A stretch of DNA of 64,000 nt, taken from contig CAVWBD010000001.1 of NCBI GenBank assembly GCA_963753105.1, positions 372,001 to 436,000 on the forward strand. Reading direction: 5' to 3'. The translations under genes were made by a program, and so were the position numbers. Position 1 is the first letter of the stretch. Every line of letters starts with the position of its first letter. Origin of the DNA: SZUA-36 sp963753105 (GTDB taxonomy: Bacteria; Pseudomonadota; Gammaproteobacteria; Xanthomonadales; SZUA-36). Under the pieces are notes generated by a model that saw nothing but the letters and a program-made list of their open reading frames with translations, ran no database searches and had not been told where the DNA came from. Of the stretch, positions 53,242-62,914 are shown in pieces.

Positions 53242-54172
53242 AACGTATCTTGGGATTCAGCCAGGCGTAGATCAGGTCCACCAGAAAATTGAGTACCAGG
53301 ATCAGCACACCGTAAAAAATGACCACGCCCATCACCAGCGTGTAATCACGGTTCAGGGCCCCCTGGACAAAATAACTGCCGAGACCCGGGATGGAAAATA
53401 TGCGTTCAATAACTACCGAGCCGGAGATCATCCCGGCAATTGCCGGGCCGAGGTATGAAATTACCGGTAGCAGGGCCGGACGCAGTGCATGCCGGCGGAT
53501 CACGACACTCTCGGGCAAACCCTTGGCACGCGCGGTTCGAATAAAGTTGCTGTGCAGTACTTCGATCATGCTGCCGCGGGTCAGACGCGCGATATAGGCG
53601 ATCGCCGGTAGTGACAACGTCACGATCGGCAAAACCATACTCGGGATACTCCAATCCCAGCCACCGGCCGGCAACCAGCCCGCATACACTGCCAATAACA
53701 GGATCAATATCGGTGCGATAACAAAATTCGGGATGGAAATACCCAGCATGGCAAAGCCCATCAGCGAATAGTCAACGACCGAGTTCTGTCTAAGCGCGGC
53801 GGCGATCCCCAGCGATGTACCCAAAAAAAACGCCAGCACAATGGCTGTCAAACCAACGGTCATTGATACCGGGATACCCTGGGCGATCAACTCGTTGACC
53901 GTCCAGTCCTTGTATTGGAAAGACGGGCCAAAATCCAGCGTGGCCACCTGGCCAAGGTATCGGAAATATTGTTGTAGCAAGGGCTCGTCGAGGTGGTACT
54001 TGGCGTTCAGGTTGGCCTGGATTTCCGGTGGCAGGGTTTTCTCGGCGTCGAACGGCCCACCCGGTGCCACGCGAATCAGGAAGAACGCCACCGTGATCAG
54101 CATCAGCAGTGTCGGTATCAGCCCCAGCAGACGCTGCAGGGAGTGTTTTGCCATGCCTGAATCCTGCATCAA
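53225..54172 (-). CDS. oppB: Oligopeptide ABC transporter permease OppB
   Basis: 315 residues, six TM helices. RLLGLIPTLLMLITVAFFLIRVAPGGPFD at the start and the EAA-type loop RTARAKGLPESVVIRRHALRPALLPV. Forms the translocation channel with OppC. Confidence 0.93.
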   Translation of the reverse strand: MMQDSGMAKHSLQRLLGLIPTLLMLITVAFFLIRVAPGGPFDAEKTLPPEIQANLNAKYHLDEPLLQQYFRYLGQVATLDFGPSFQYKDWTVNELIAQGIPVSMTVGLTAIVLAFFLGTSLGIAAALRQNSVVDYSLMGFAMLGISIPNFVIAPILILLLAVYAGWLPAGGWDWSIPSMVLPIVTLSLPAIAYIARLTRGSMIEVLHSNFIRTARAKGLPESVVIRRHALRPALLPVISYLGPAIAGMISGSVVIERIFSIPGLGSYFVQGALNRDYTLVMGVVIFYGVLILVLNFLVDLIYAWLNPKIRYDEKR

Positions 54173-56064
54173 CCGCCTGGCCTCCCGCTGGTCTCGGTAT
54201 CAATATTCTCTGCCTCTGCTACGTCAGGTTCATTGTCCACCGATGGTGTTTCACCTTCACCCACAAGCTCATCAGCATCTGTGCCGATATCGGCCTCACC
54301 CACGGTTTCGGCAGGTATTTCTGCGCCAGGGACGGGCGTGGGCTCCTGATCCTGCTCCTCGTCCTGGTCCAGTTCATCGATGGTTTTCAGCAGAAACATA
54401 TCCTTGCTGTAGTGATGGTCCAGGACATTGTTTGCCCAGCCCTTGAGGCGCGGGCTGACCATGCGCTTTTTGACATAGGTGTAAACGGGTATGAACGGTA
54501 AATCCACCTGCAGTATACGCTCAGCCTCGTACATCAGTCGTCTGCGTCTTGAGGGTATGCGTTCATCCGCGATCTCATCCAGCAAGGAATCATACATGGG
54601 ATTGGAATAACCGTAATCGTTGAGCCCGTTGCCGGTGCGGAACAGGTTCAAAAAGCTGTAGGCGTCCGCATAATCACCAATCCAGCCGGCCCTGAACACC
54701 TGGGTCAATACCTTCTGCCTGCGGTTCTGCAAGAACACCTTGGTCTCCTCGTTGACCAGGGTCGCCTGCACACCCAGCACCTGCTTCCACAGCGACGCTA
54801 CGGCCAGCGCCATCTTCTTGTTGTTCTCTCCGGTGTTGTAGCGGATTTCAAAGCGCAACGGTTTGTCTTCCGTGTAACCGGCATTGGCATACAGGCGTTT
54901 TGCCTCAAAGTTGCGCTTGACCTGGGTCCATCCCGCCCATTCCGGTAACGGCGAAACATAATCCAGGATACCCGGTGGCACCAGGTTATAGGACGGCAGT
55001 TCACCAAACTGGGTCACCCTGTTGGTGATCAGGTCACGGTTAACCGCCAACGCCAGCGCCAGGCGCAATTCCGGGTTTTCGATAAACGGCTCACGCTCCA
55101 GGTTGAAGCCGAAATAATAGGATCCCAGCCAGGGGCTGATGACCAGTTCGTCAGGGTATTTTTTTTGCAGCCATATGAACTGGTTGGCCGGCACCCCATC
55201 GGTCCAGTGCAGTTTTTCGGCGCGGAATTGCTTCAGCGCAGTGGACTGGTCCCTGTAGGGGTAATAATTCACCTGTTCCAGGACCACATTGTCGGCATCC
55301 CAGTAATGTTCATTCCTGACCAATTCGATACGCGAGCGCAGCACCCAGTCCTTGAGCACATACGCACCGTTGGAAACCAGGTTACCCGGCCGGGAAAAGG
55401 ACGGGCCGTGTTCGTGCACGCTTGCTTTATGTACCGGGTAGGTTGACGGGTGGTTCAAAAGCCCGAGGAAATAGGGCGTCGGTCCGCTCATGTTGATTTG
55501 CAGCGTGTATTCATCAAGCGCGGTGACCCCAAGCTCGGACAAGGGCAATTGACCGGCCAATACCTCCGCAGCATTGGCGATCGGCAGCAACACTTCGGCG
55601 TTGTTTGACGCTGTCGCTGGATTGGCGCTGCGTCTTAAGCCATAGACAAAATCCTCGGCCGTGACCGGGTCGCCATTTGACCAGTAGGCGTCACGCCTGA
55701 GGTAAAAAGTGTAGGTCTTGCCGTCCCGGCTGATATTCCAGCGCATCGCGGCACCGGGGATGATGTGGCCTTCCGGTGATTCCGCAGTCAGGCCTTCAAA
55801 CAGGTCACGCAGGATGCGGTTAGACGGTATACCCTCGGCAATGTGTGGATCCAGTGTCTGTGGTTCGCCGCCATTGTCGCGGAACAGTATCTGTTCTTCT
55901 GCCAGCACCGCCGGGTGTGGGCGCCCATCGTCCCTCAACACCAGTTCAACCGGATAGATATGGATCTCACCCAGGCTGTCCAGTGCTTCTTGGTCGTCAT
56001 TGCCACAGGCGCCAAGTAACGCGGCAACGGCCAACAACAGGAATGGTCGCAGAAACAACTTCAC
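54169..56064 (-). CDS. Peptide-binding lipoprotein (OppA-like) with acidic tail
   Basis: 631 residues. Lipobox LLGAC (Cys20). SBP family 5 core: GGEPQTLDPHIAEGIPSNRILRDLFEGL, YWSNGDPVTAEDFVYGLRR, and a C-terminal lobe with RAGWIGDYADAYSFLNLF. The last 65 residues are an extra acidic, low-complexity tail (DQDEEQDQEPTPVPG onward) not found in OppA. It overlaps the next SBP gene by 4 bases. It would deliver peptides to OppBC. Confidence 0.9.
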   Translation of the reverse strand: MKLFLRPFLLLAVAALLGACGNDDQEALDSLGEIHIYPVELVLRDDGRPHPAVLAEEQILFRDNGGEPQTLDPHIAEGIPSNRILRDLFEGLTAESPEGHIIPGAAMRWNISRDGKTYTFYLRRDAYWSNGDPVTAEDFVYGLRRSANPATASNNAEVLLPIANAAEVLAGQLPLSELGVTALDEYTLQINMSGPTPYFLGLLNHPSTYPVHKASVHEHGPSFSRPGNLVSNGAYVLKDWVLRSRIELVRNEHYWDADNVVLEQVNYYPYRDQSTALKQFRAEKLHWTDGVPANQFIWLQKKYPDELVISPWLGSYYFGFNLEREPFIENPELRLALALAVNRDLITNRVTQFGELPSYNLVPPGILDYVSPLPEWAGWTQVKRNFEAKRLYANAGYTEDKPLRFEIRYNTGENNKKMALAVASLWKQVLGVQATLVNEETKVFLQNRRQKVLTQVFRAGWIGDYADAYSFLNLFRTGNGLNDYGYSNPMYDSLLDEIADERIPSRRRRLMYEAERILQVDLPFIPVYTYVKKRMVSPRLKGWANNVLDHHYSKDMFLLKTIDELDQDEEQDQEPTPVPGAEIPAETVGEADIGTDADELVGEGETPSVDNEPDVAEAENIDTETSGRPGG

Positions 56065-57614
56065 GGGCTTGTCGTTTTCACTCTCATGTAACGCGACAGG
56101 TGGATATCACTGATATTGGACTCGAAACCCGTCACCGTGTTTTTGATCAGGTGCCTGGATACATAAAAATAAAGCGGTATGACCGGCATGTCAGTCATTA
56201 ACTGGTTCTCGGCACGCTGCAAGCGCTGCATGCGTTGCGCCCCTTTCAGCACCTCGGCCTGGCCCATCAGGCGGTCAAACGATTCACTACTGTAAAACGT
56301 GGTGTTGAGTTCATTATCGCTGCGGAACAGGTCGAGAAAACTCGATGGGTCGGCATAATCGGCAATCCAGCCACCACGGAATACCTGGGTGATCACACCC
56401 TGGCGGCGGTTATTCACGAAGACCTTCCATTCCTCGTTGACCAAGTCCGTCTTGACTCCCAATACCTGGCGCCACATGGATAAGACCGCCTGGGCAATTT
56501 TCCGGTGCTGGCTGGAGGTGTTGTAACGTATTTCGATCTCCAGTGGGTTCCGGTCACTGTAACCGGCCTCGGCGTACAGGCGTCTTGCTTCCTGCTCACG
56601 TGCTCCTTTTTCGAGTTCACTGCCCTCGAATGCCTGTGGCACATAGCCTCCCATACCGGGCGGTACGATACTCCAGGCAGGTAATTCACCCGCACCCACC
56701 ACCAGGCGCGCGATGATCCTGCGGTCAATCGCCAGCGACAGGGCGCGGCGCAGACTGGGATTGTCCTTAAATGGTTCGTGTTTCAGGTTCATCCCCAGCC
56801 AAAAGCTGCCGATATACGGGCTCACCTGCAACTCGTCACCCATATAGGTTCTCAGCCAGTCGTGACGGCCCGCGGGAATGGTTTCCGTGATATCCAGTTC
56901 ACCGGCCCGGAATCGCGACAACTCCGAATTCGGATCCTCGATGGGCAGGTACTCGACGACATCCAGCGCAACACTGCCGGCTGCGTGAAAGTGTGGGTTT
57001 TTCTTCAGACGAATCATTGCGTGTGGAGACACGCTGTCAATCAAAAACGCGCCATTGAGGGGGGCCTCAAGCGGCTTGTCCATTGCCTCGGCGTGTAAGG
57101 GGTAGGTGACCGGGTGGGCAAGGATCTCCAGGAACCAGGGTGTTGCAACATCCAGTTTTATTTCCAGCGTATCGGCTGACAGGGCCTTGATGCCGACCGA
57201 TGCGGGTTCGGCGGAACCGTCCACCGCCTCGTGCGCGTTGACCACCGGTGATAACAGGCTCGCAGTGCGCGCCAGTGTTTCCCTCGACAGGGCCCGCTGC
57301 CAGGCCCGCACAAAATCCTCAGATGTGACGGGGTCACCATTGGACCAACGGGCATCAGCGCGCAACTTGAACCGGTAGGTCGTGCCCTCGTCCAGGATTT
57401 CCCAGGATTCTGCAACACCGGGAATAACATTGCCCGCAGCATCAAAAGTGGTCAGGCCTTCACGAACCTCCCGCAACACCTGGATACCCGGCAAACCCTG
57501 TGCCTGGTGTATATCGAGGGAATCCGGTTCCGGCCCGAGACCACGGTGCAGGGTGGCCGCATACAGCCCCTGGCTGAACAGCACTGTCAGAAAAATCAAT
57601 TTTGCAATTTTCAT
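56061..57614 (-). CDS. Periplasmic oligopeptide-binding protein (OppA-like)
   Basis: 517 residues with a cleavable signal peptide (residues 1-19, ending LYA) and no lipobox, so soluble in the periplasm. Same SBP family 5 core as its partner: GLGPEPDSLDIHQAQGLPG, ARWSNGDPVTSEDFVRAWQRAL, RGGWIADYADPSSFLDLF. First gene of the opp operon. Having one soluble and one lipid-anchored binding protein suggests different peptide ranges or stages of uptake. Confidence 0.9.
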   Translation of the reverse strand: MKIAKLIFLTVLFSQGLYAATLHRGLGPEPDSLDIHQAQGLPGIQVLREVREGLTTFDAAGNVIPGVAESWEILDEGTTYRFKLRADARWSNGDPVTSEDFVRAWQRALSRETLARTASLLSPVVNAHEAVDGSAEPASVGIKALSADTLEIKLDVATPWFLEILAHPVTYPLHAEAMDKPLEAPLNGAFLIDSVSPHAMIRLKKNPHFHAAGSVALDVVEYLPIEDPNSELSRFRAGELDITETIPAGRHDWLRTYMGDELQVSPYIGSFWLGMNLKHEPFKDNPSLRRALSLAIDRRIIARLVVGAGELPAWSIVPPGMGGYVPQAFEGSELEKGAREQEARRLYAEAGYSDRNPLEIEIRYNTSSQHRKIAQAVLSMWRQVLGVKTDLVNEEWKVFVNNRRQGVITQVFRGGWIADYADPSSFLDLFRSDNELNTTFYSSESFDRLMGQAEVLKGAQRMQRLQRAENQLMTDMPVIPLYFYVSRHLIKNTVTGFESNISDIHLSRYMRVKTTSP

Positions 57615-57953
57615 GGGTGATCTGTTATCCGGCTTGTGTTACCAGGCCCTAAAGACTCGTGCTCGCTTACCAGAGCATTGCAATAAAGGTCCAAAAGGGT
57701 CCAGGCAAGGCATGAGGAGCGCGGTCTGCTTACATCCAGTCGAGAAACGTTCGACGCCGCCGGTAACCGTCCGGACTGGCTGTCCGGAGGGACGGGACCC
57801 TTTCTGTCCATTGCCGCGTCTCGTCTCATCAAAGTATATATAATACATTACGGTCGTCGTTCCTTGCACTGGACAAAATGTAAGCCTTTCACATCGTTCC
57901 GGTCAGTACACAGGCCCCGTTCCTTTCAGACCAAAAACAACATGGAGTGTTTC
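57615..57953. other. 339-bp divergent promoter region between opp operon and glutamate-cysteine ligase gene
   Basis: No supported gene. It contains GTCCGGACTGGCTGTCCGGA, an imperfect hairpin near 57767-57787, and the plus-strand promoter listed separately. Short open frames here lack ribosome sites. Confidence 0.5.
57811..57844 (+). promoter_or_regulatory. Candidate promoter of the glutamate-cysteine ligase gene
   Basis: TTGCCG (57811-57816), 18 bases, then TATATA running into TATAAT (57835-57844). About 110 bases before the start codon. Confidence 0.45.
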
Positions 57954-59318
57954 GTGAGCGCATCCGATAAGTTGATCAATATCGAAAGCCGCCAGCAACT
58001 GGTTGAATACCTGGAATCCGGTTGCAAGCCGGAATCTGAATGGTCCCTGGGTACGGAACACGAGAAATTTGGATTTACCGTCGATGACCTCAGACCCCTG
58101 CCATATGAAGGCAAGGCCAGCATCCGAGCCATGCTGGAAGGTCTGGCCGGGCAATTTGGCTGGCAACCGGTCGAGGAACAGGGCAAGATCATTGCGCTCA
58201 TCGATGACAGCGGCGCCTCCATTACACTCGAACCCGGTGGCCAGTTGGAGTTGTCCGGCGCCTTGCTGGACAACGTCCACAAAACCTGTGACGAAGTGTA
58301 TACCCACCTGCGCCAGGTCAAGACCATTGCCGAACCACTGGGTATCGCTTTTCTGGGTATGGGATTTCAGCCCAAATGGACGCGCGAGGACACCGAATGG
58401 ATGCCCAAGGGGCGCTACGGCATCATGCGCGAATACATGGCAAAAAAGGGTAAGCTGGGCCTGGATATGATGAGCCGCACCTGTACCGTGCAGGTGAACC
58501 TGGATTTCAGTTCTGAAGCCGACATGGTCAGGAAATTCCAGGTCGCGCTGGCCCTGCAGCCGGTCGCCACAGCCTTGTTCGCCAACTCCCCCTTTGTCGA
58601 CGGCAAACCCTGTGGTTATGTCAGTTACCGCTCACACGTGTGGGAGGATACCGACCCCGACCGCACCGGTATGTTGCCTTTCGTGTTCGACACGTCCATG
58701 GGGTTTGAGCGCTACGTGGACTACATGCTGGATGTGCCGATGTATTTTGTCTATCGCGACGGGGTCTACATCGATGCCTCCGGCCAGTCTTTCCGGGATT
58801 TCCTGGACGGCGCGCTGCCGGCGTTACCGGGTGAGAAACCCCGCTTGCAGGACTGGGAAGACCACCTGACAACCGCTTTTCCGGAGGTCAGGTTGAAACG
58901 TTACATGGAAATGCGTGGCGCCGATGGCGGGCCGTGGCGCAAGCTGTGTGCATTGCCGGCATTCTGGGCCGGCCTGTTATACGACTCCTCGGTGCTTGAT
59001 GCTGCCTGGGACCTGGTGCGTGACTGGAACATGGATGAACGCGAACAACTGAGGGTCGATGCACCGAGGTTGGGCTTAAATACGACGATCCGTGGCCGCA
59101 CACTGCAATCCCTGGCACTCGAAGTGCTGGAAATGGCCTCCAGTGGATTGAGCGCACGCAACCGTTTGAGCCTGTCGGGTGAAAATGAAACCGGTTTCCT
59201 TGAAACCCTGTTTGTAAATGCGGAGATGGGTGTTACACCCGCTGAGAAGAAATTGGCGTTTTACCACGGGCGCTGGAACGGCTCGGTTGACCCCCTGTTT
59301 ACAGAGGCTATCTACTGA
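57954..59318 (+). CDS. Glutamate-cysteine ligase, plant/alphaproteobacterial type (GCS2)
   Basis: 454 residues. EWSLGTEHEKFGF near residue 29 is the ATP-grasp-like active-site opening; SGASITLEPGGQLELSGA near 81, MPKGRYGIMREYM near 145, SRTCTVQVNLDFSSE near 165 match the ~455-residue family unrelated to E. coli GshA. Catalyses the first step of glutathione synthesis. GTG 57954 is preferred to ATG 57942 because GGAG (57944-57947) lies 6 bases before it. Confidence 0.9.
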   Translation: MSASDKLINIESRQQLVEYLESGCKPESEWSLGTEHEKFGFTVDDLRPLPYEGKASIRAMLEGLAGQFGWQPVEEQGKIIALIDDSGASITLEPGGQLELSGALLDNVHKTCDEVYTHLRQVKTIAEPLGIAFLGMGFQPKWTREDTEWMPKGRYGIMREYMAKKGKLGLDMMSRTCTVQVNLDFSSEADMVRKFQVALALQPVATALFANSPFVDGKPCGYVSYRSHVWEDTDPDRTGMLPFVFDTSMGFERYVDYMLDVPMYFVYRDGVYIDASGQSFRDFLDGALPALPGEKPRLQDWEDHLTTAFPEVRLKRYMEMRGADGGPWRKLCALPAFWAGLLYDSSVLDAAWDLVRDWNMDEREQLRVDAPRLGLNTTIRGRTLQSLALEVLEMASSGLSARNRLSLSGENETGFLETLFVNAEMGVTPAEKKLAFYHGRWNGSVDPLFTEAIY

Positions 59319-59785
59319 ACGGAATCGGGGTTGGTCAGCAGGCTGTCTGCTGACCCATCCGCGGATATTTGCTCCACCTTCCATACCACCAACCGCCATT
59401 CAGTGCTGTCGGTGTGGCTGCGGTCATAAGCGATGTAGTAGACATGGCCCGCCTTAAAATCCATTGCCAGATCAGCTGCAGGCGGGATACGCTGGTCGGT
59501 CTCCAACGGCCGGCATTTGGCCATATCAAGCACGGCCCTGCCGTTGATGCGGTGCAATCCGGCTTCGATTAAAAATCCCTGTGCCGGAACCGCCCGGCTT
59601 TCACCGTCAATCCGGCTGATCGCAACCGGCGCCAGGCACTCATGGGGCAAGCGGTCGAGGGTCACCACCCTGGCCATCGGGGTATCTTCCATGGCCTGCC
59701 CGGCCGTGAAAACCTCTTTGGCCAGGACTGGACCCGCCAGTGCCAGCGCAAAACCCGTGAACAGTCCCGCCGTTCGCCGCCACAT
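59312..59785 (-). CDS. Small exported protein, unknown
   Basis: 157 residues with a signal peptide (residues 1-22, ending VLA). Mature part has PHECLAPVAISRIDG and LDMAKCRPLETD, two Cys likely paired, and AGHVYYIAYDRSHTDSTEWRLVVWKVE near the end. Overlaps the convergent glutamate-cysteine ligase gene by 7 bases. No family recognised. Confidence 0.65.
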   Translation of the reverse strand: MWRRTAGLFTGFALALAGPVLAKEVFTAGQAMEDTPMARVVTLDRLPHECLAPVAISRIDGESRAVPAQGFLIEAGLHRINGRAVLDMAKCRPLETDQRIPPAADLAMDFKAGHVYYIAYDRSHTDSTEWRLVVWKVEQISADGSADSLLTNPDSVQ

Positions 59786-59796
59786 GGGACCGCTGA

Positions 59797-61314
59797 TCAG
59801 AACGGCAGTCTCAATTCGTTGTTGATGGCGAGCATCTGCTGCTTGAACACCAGCTTGATACGCGCCAGGGCTTCTTCGCTGTCTGCTTCAAAACGCACCA
59901 CCAGAATCGGGGTGGTATTGGATGCCCTCACCAGGCCCCAGCCATCGGCATAATCGGCCCGCACACCGTCAATGGTGTTGATCTTGGCATCGGGAAAACG
60001 TGCTTTTTGCTGCATCTGGGTGACGAAAACGTGGTTTTCACCCTCTTTCATCTGCACTTTCAGTTCCGGTGTGCTTACGCTGTTTGGAAGGCTGCCGAGG
60101 ATTTCCTCCACGCTGCGATCATCAGCGGCCAGAATTTCCAGCAGCCTGGCGGCGGCATAAATACCACAGTCAAAACCGTACCAGCGTTCCTTGAAGAAGA
60201 AGTGGCCGCTCATTTCACCCGCGAACGGTGCATCGACCTCTTTCATCTTGTTCTTGATCAGCGAGTGACCGGTCTTGTACATCATCGCTTTACCGCCGGC
60301 CTCTTCGATCACGTGCTGCAAATGGCCCGTGCACTTGACATCGTAGATGATGGTCGAACCCGGCACCCTGCTCAGTATATCCTTGACGAACAACATCATC
60401 AGGCGGTCTGAGTAGATGATTTCACCGCTTGGTGTCACAACACCCAGGCGGTCCGCATCACCATCGAAAGCCACACCGATATCCGCATCCATCAGCGCAA
60501 CCGATTCGATCAGGTCTTTCAGGTTCTCTGGCTCGCTGGGATCGGGGTGGTGGTTCGGGAAAGTACCGTCCACCTCGTCATACAGGGAGATGACCTCGGC
60601 GCCGATATCGCGCAACACATCGGCAGCACACACACCACCAATGCCATTGCCGCAGTCTGCGACCACTTTCAATGGTTTGCGTAACTGGATGTCACCGGAG
60701 ATTCTTTCCCGGTACTGACCGAGCATCTGCTCCTCTGTGATCTTGCCTTTACCCAGCCGCAGGTTGCCGCTCTGGATACGTTGATACATGTCTGTGATCT
60801 GGTCACCCGCCTGGGTAACACCGCCGATAACCATCTTGAAACCATTGTAATCCGGCGGGTTGTGGCTGCCCGTGACCATCACGCCTGTGCCATTGCCGAG
60901 TTCATAGGCAGCAAAGTACAGTACACCGGTTGGCACTGCGCCGATATCCACCACGTCACAGCCGGTGGAGGCAATGCCTTCGATCATGCCCTTGACCAGC
61001 TCCGGGCCGGAATCCCTGCCGTCACGGGCGACGATGACCGGTCCTGCTTGTTGTTCCAGTGTCAATGTGCCAACGACCTGGCCCACCTGGCGGGCAACGC
61101 TTGCATCCAGCGTTTCACCGACAATCCCCCTGATATCGTATGCTCTGAAAATACTCTCGACCAGTTCCACGGCTGGCTGACTCCTCTTTCTCGGTGTGGT
61201 GGGTTTTTCCAATCTGAATCCAAGGTCGGGCAAGTCGATGGCGCCCAGGCCATCATCGGTGTCCGAACCAGTGCCCATACTGATACCGTCTGACAGGCGT
61301 TCTTTCAACTCCAT
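59797..61314 (-). CDS. algC: Phosphomannomutase/phosphoglucomutase AlgC
   Basis: 505 residues. Catalytic phosphoserine S150 in VTGSHNPPDYNG; Mg site D284, D286 and D288 in FDGDADRL; substrate-loop GEMSGHFFF; phosphate-binding RASNTTP near the C terminus. Makes mannose-1-P and glucose-1-P for LPS and exopolysaccharide. Residues 1-50 precede the usual start of the mutase, and the upstream frame overlaps by 10 bases, so the two may be one protein split by an indel near 61310. Confidence 0.94.
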   Translation of the reverse strand: MELKERLSDGISMGTGSDTDDGLGAIDLPDLGFRLEKPTTPRKRSQPAVELVESIFRAYDIRGIVGETLDASVARQVGQVVGTLTLEQQAGPVIVARDGRDSGPELVKGMIEGIASTGCDVVDIGAVPTGVLYFAAYELGNGTGVMVTGSHNPPDYNGFKMVIGGVTQAGDQITDMYQRIQSGNLRLGKGKITEEQMLGQYRERISGDIQLRKPLKVVADCGNGIGGVCAADVLRDIGAEVISLYDEVDGTFPNHHPDPSEPENLKDLIESVALMDADIGVAFDGDADRLGVVTPSGEIIYSDRLMMLFVKDILSRVPGSTIIYDVKCTGHLQHVIEEAGGKAMMYKTGHSLIKNKMKEVDAPFAGEMSGHFFFKERWYGFDCGIYAAARLLEILAADDRSVEEILGSLPNSVSTPELKVQMKEGENHVFVTQMQQKARFPDAKINTIDGVRADYADGWGLVRASNTTPILVVRFEADSEEALARIKLVFKQQMLAINNELRLPF

Positions 61315-62231
61315 GTCATCATCTGGATCGGATCGGGATCATCCGGCGCTTCGATTTCTTCCGGGTCTTCTTCCAGCACCAGGGGCGCTTGTAACGGCCG
61401 CAGTTTCAATGCCGCGCCGAGAACCAGCAAAATAATTCCCAAAACAAGCAATACCGGTCGCAGGATTCCCATGGAACTGCTGGCCTGGGCTTCCTGTACA
61501 ACACCCACCCTGAACAATGACGCCGGTACACGTAGCCATACCAGGTGTTCTTTTGAAGATATCGGTGTGGCAAGTGCGGAGATCATGGTCGGTGTAAACC
61601 GCCCATTGTATTGATCGAGTACAAGGCCGCCCGGTTCCGGCAAGGACGCTTTGAAAGCTGATAAAAATGCGGACGGATTAGCCTTGACCAGCAAATAAGC
61701 CAATGGTGAATCTGCTTCTCCTATCTTGACAGTCATGGCCAGGTAAGCCTGCGCACCGGTACCGTGTATCTGTAACGGGGCAATACCGGATTCCGTCTGC
61801 AGCAGCATATTGAGCACAGCGTAGCCGTATGGGTCCAACTCTGTCGCACGCAAACCGTCCAGTTGTGGGTCAAACAAACGGGCATCGATGAGTTCAGGGA
61901 TACGGCCGCTTAAATATTGTCGCAGGTTATCGAATTGCTCGGGATTGGCCACGGCCATCGCGGCCAGTTCCTGGACCTGCTGATCCTCGAGGACACGCCT
62001 GAAATCCTGCACCAGGGAGCTGACCTGCCCCATGGTTTGGCTGGCCTGTTCCAGCGCTGCTTCATTGTCCTTGTGGCTGACGCCACCCAAAAACAGGGTC
62101 AGCATCAACAGAATCAGCAACACAAGCCCGGTTATCATCAACAGCAGGGGATTAAGACGCTCGAGATGTAATTTCTGCACCCAGGGCAGGCTGTTCAGGT
62201 CTGTTTTTGCACTAATCGTTGGGGTTTTCAT
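61305..62231 (-). CDS. Membrane domain protein upstream of AlgC (possible N-terminal part of it)
   Basis: 308 residues: TM1 at about 30-50 (LLLMITGLVLLILLMLTLFLGG), a periplasmic helical/sensor-like domain (SQTMGQVSSLVQDFRRVLEDQQV ... LLVKANPSAFLSAFKASLP), TM2 at about 258-276, and an acidic cytoplasmic tail. Longer AlgC proteins with an N-terminal TM region occur in gammaproteobacteria. The tail ends ten bases into the AlgC frame in another register, consistent with one missing base. Confidence 0.78.
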   Translation of the reverse strand: MKTPTISAKTDLNSLPWVQKLHLERLNPLLLMITGLVLLILLMLTLFLGGVSHKDNEAALEQASQTMGQVSSLVQDFRRVLEDQQVQELAAMAVANPEQFDNLRQYLSGRIPELIDARLFDPQLDGLRATELDPYGYAVLNMLLQTESGIAPLQIHGTGAQAYLAMTVKIGEADSPLAYLLVKANPSAFLSAFKASLPEPGGLVLDQYNGRFTPTMISALATPISSKEHLVWLRVPASLFRVGVVQEAQASSSMGILRPVLLVLGIILLVLGAALKLRPLQAPLVLEEDPEEIEAPDDPDPIQMMTWS

Positions 62232-62698
62232 TGGCGGCCCGTATGTCCGAATCCACCCGCGCCGCGTTCGCTTGTTTCGAACGCTTCCACGACTTTGAAA
62301 TCAGCCATGACCACGGGTACAAAAACCAGTTGCGCGATGCGCATCCCGGTTTCAATTTCAAAAGCCCTGTCAGAACGGTTCCAGCAGGAAACATAGACCT
62401 GGCCCTGGTAATCACTGTCAATCAGCCCCACCAGGTTTCCCAGCACCAATCCGTGCTTATGACCCAGCCCGGAGCGGGGCAAAATGACCGCAGCCATACC
62501 GGGATTCGAAATATGCATGGCAAAACCGGTCGGAATCAACAGTGTTTCACCGGGCTGAATCATGGTATTGGTATCTACACAAGCCCGTAAATCCATGCCT
62601 GCAGAACCATCGGTGGCATGCTCCGGTAAGGGGATTTCCTTACCCAGTCTCGGATCCAGTATTTTCAGTTGGACGTCTTTAATCCCTTGTTTGTCCAC
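62228..62698 (-). CDS. dut: dUTP diphosphatase
   Basis: 156 residues. dUTPase motifs: TDGSAGMDLRA (29-39), PRSGLGHKHG (74-83), GLIDSDYQGQV (91-101), and the C-terminal RGAGGFGHTG (145-154). Cleaves dUTP to dUMP and keeps uracil out of DNA. GTG 62698 has AAGGATG 6 bases upstream; the frame is open to 62776 but that part lacks family sequence. Its stop overlaps the next gene. Confidence 0.93.
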   Translation of the reverse strand: MDKQGIKDVQLKILDPRLGKEIPLPEHATDGSAGMDLRACVDTNTMIQPGETLLIPTGFAMHISNPGMAAVILPRSGLGHKHGLVLGNLVGLIDSDYQGQVYVSCWNRSDRAFEIETGMRIAQLVFVPVVMADFKVVEAFETSERGAGGFGHTGRQ

Positions 62699-62914
62699 GC
62701 AACATCCTTTTTCAGTACGTATCAGCCGTGCGTTTCCATGTGTCAACGCGACAACACGGGCTTCATCAGCCAGCAATCATACCAAGCATCACGCTTGTAG
62801 TCTGCAACACCCGGATGTGGCGGGGTTTTCCTACGTCCTTTAAGTATCCATACCGATATACGAAGCCTCATCCAGACAGCAACATGACAAGCGATACAAG
62901 GATATGGGCAGAAC

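Noticed and set aside
57611..57869. Minus-strand open frames in the opp/glutamate-cysteine ligase spacer
   Set aside because: No ribosome site and the stretch is a divergent promoter region.
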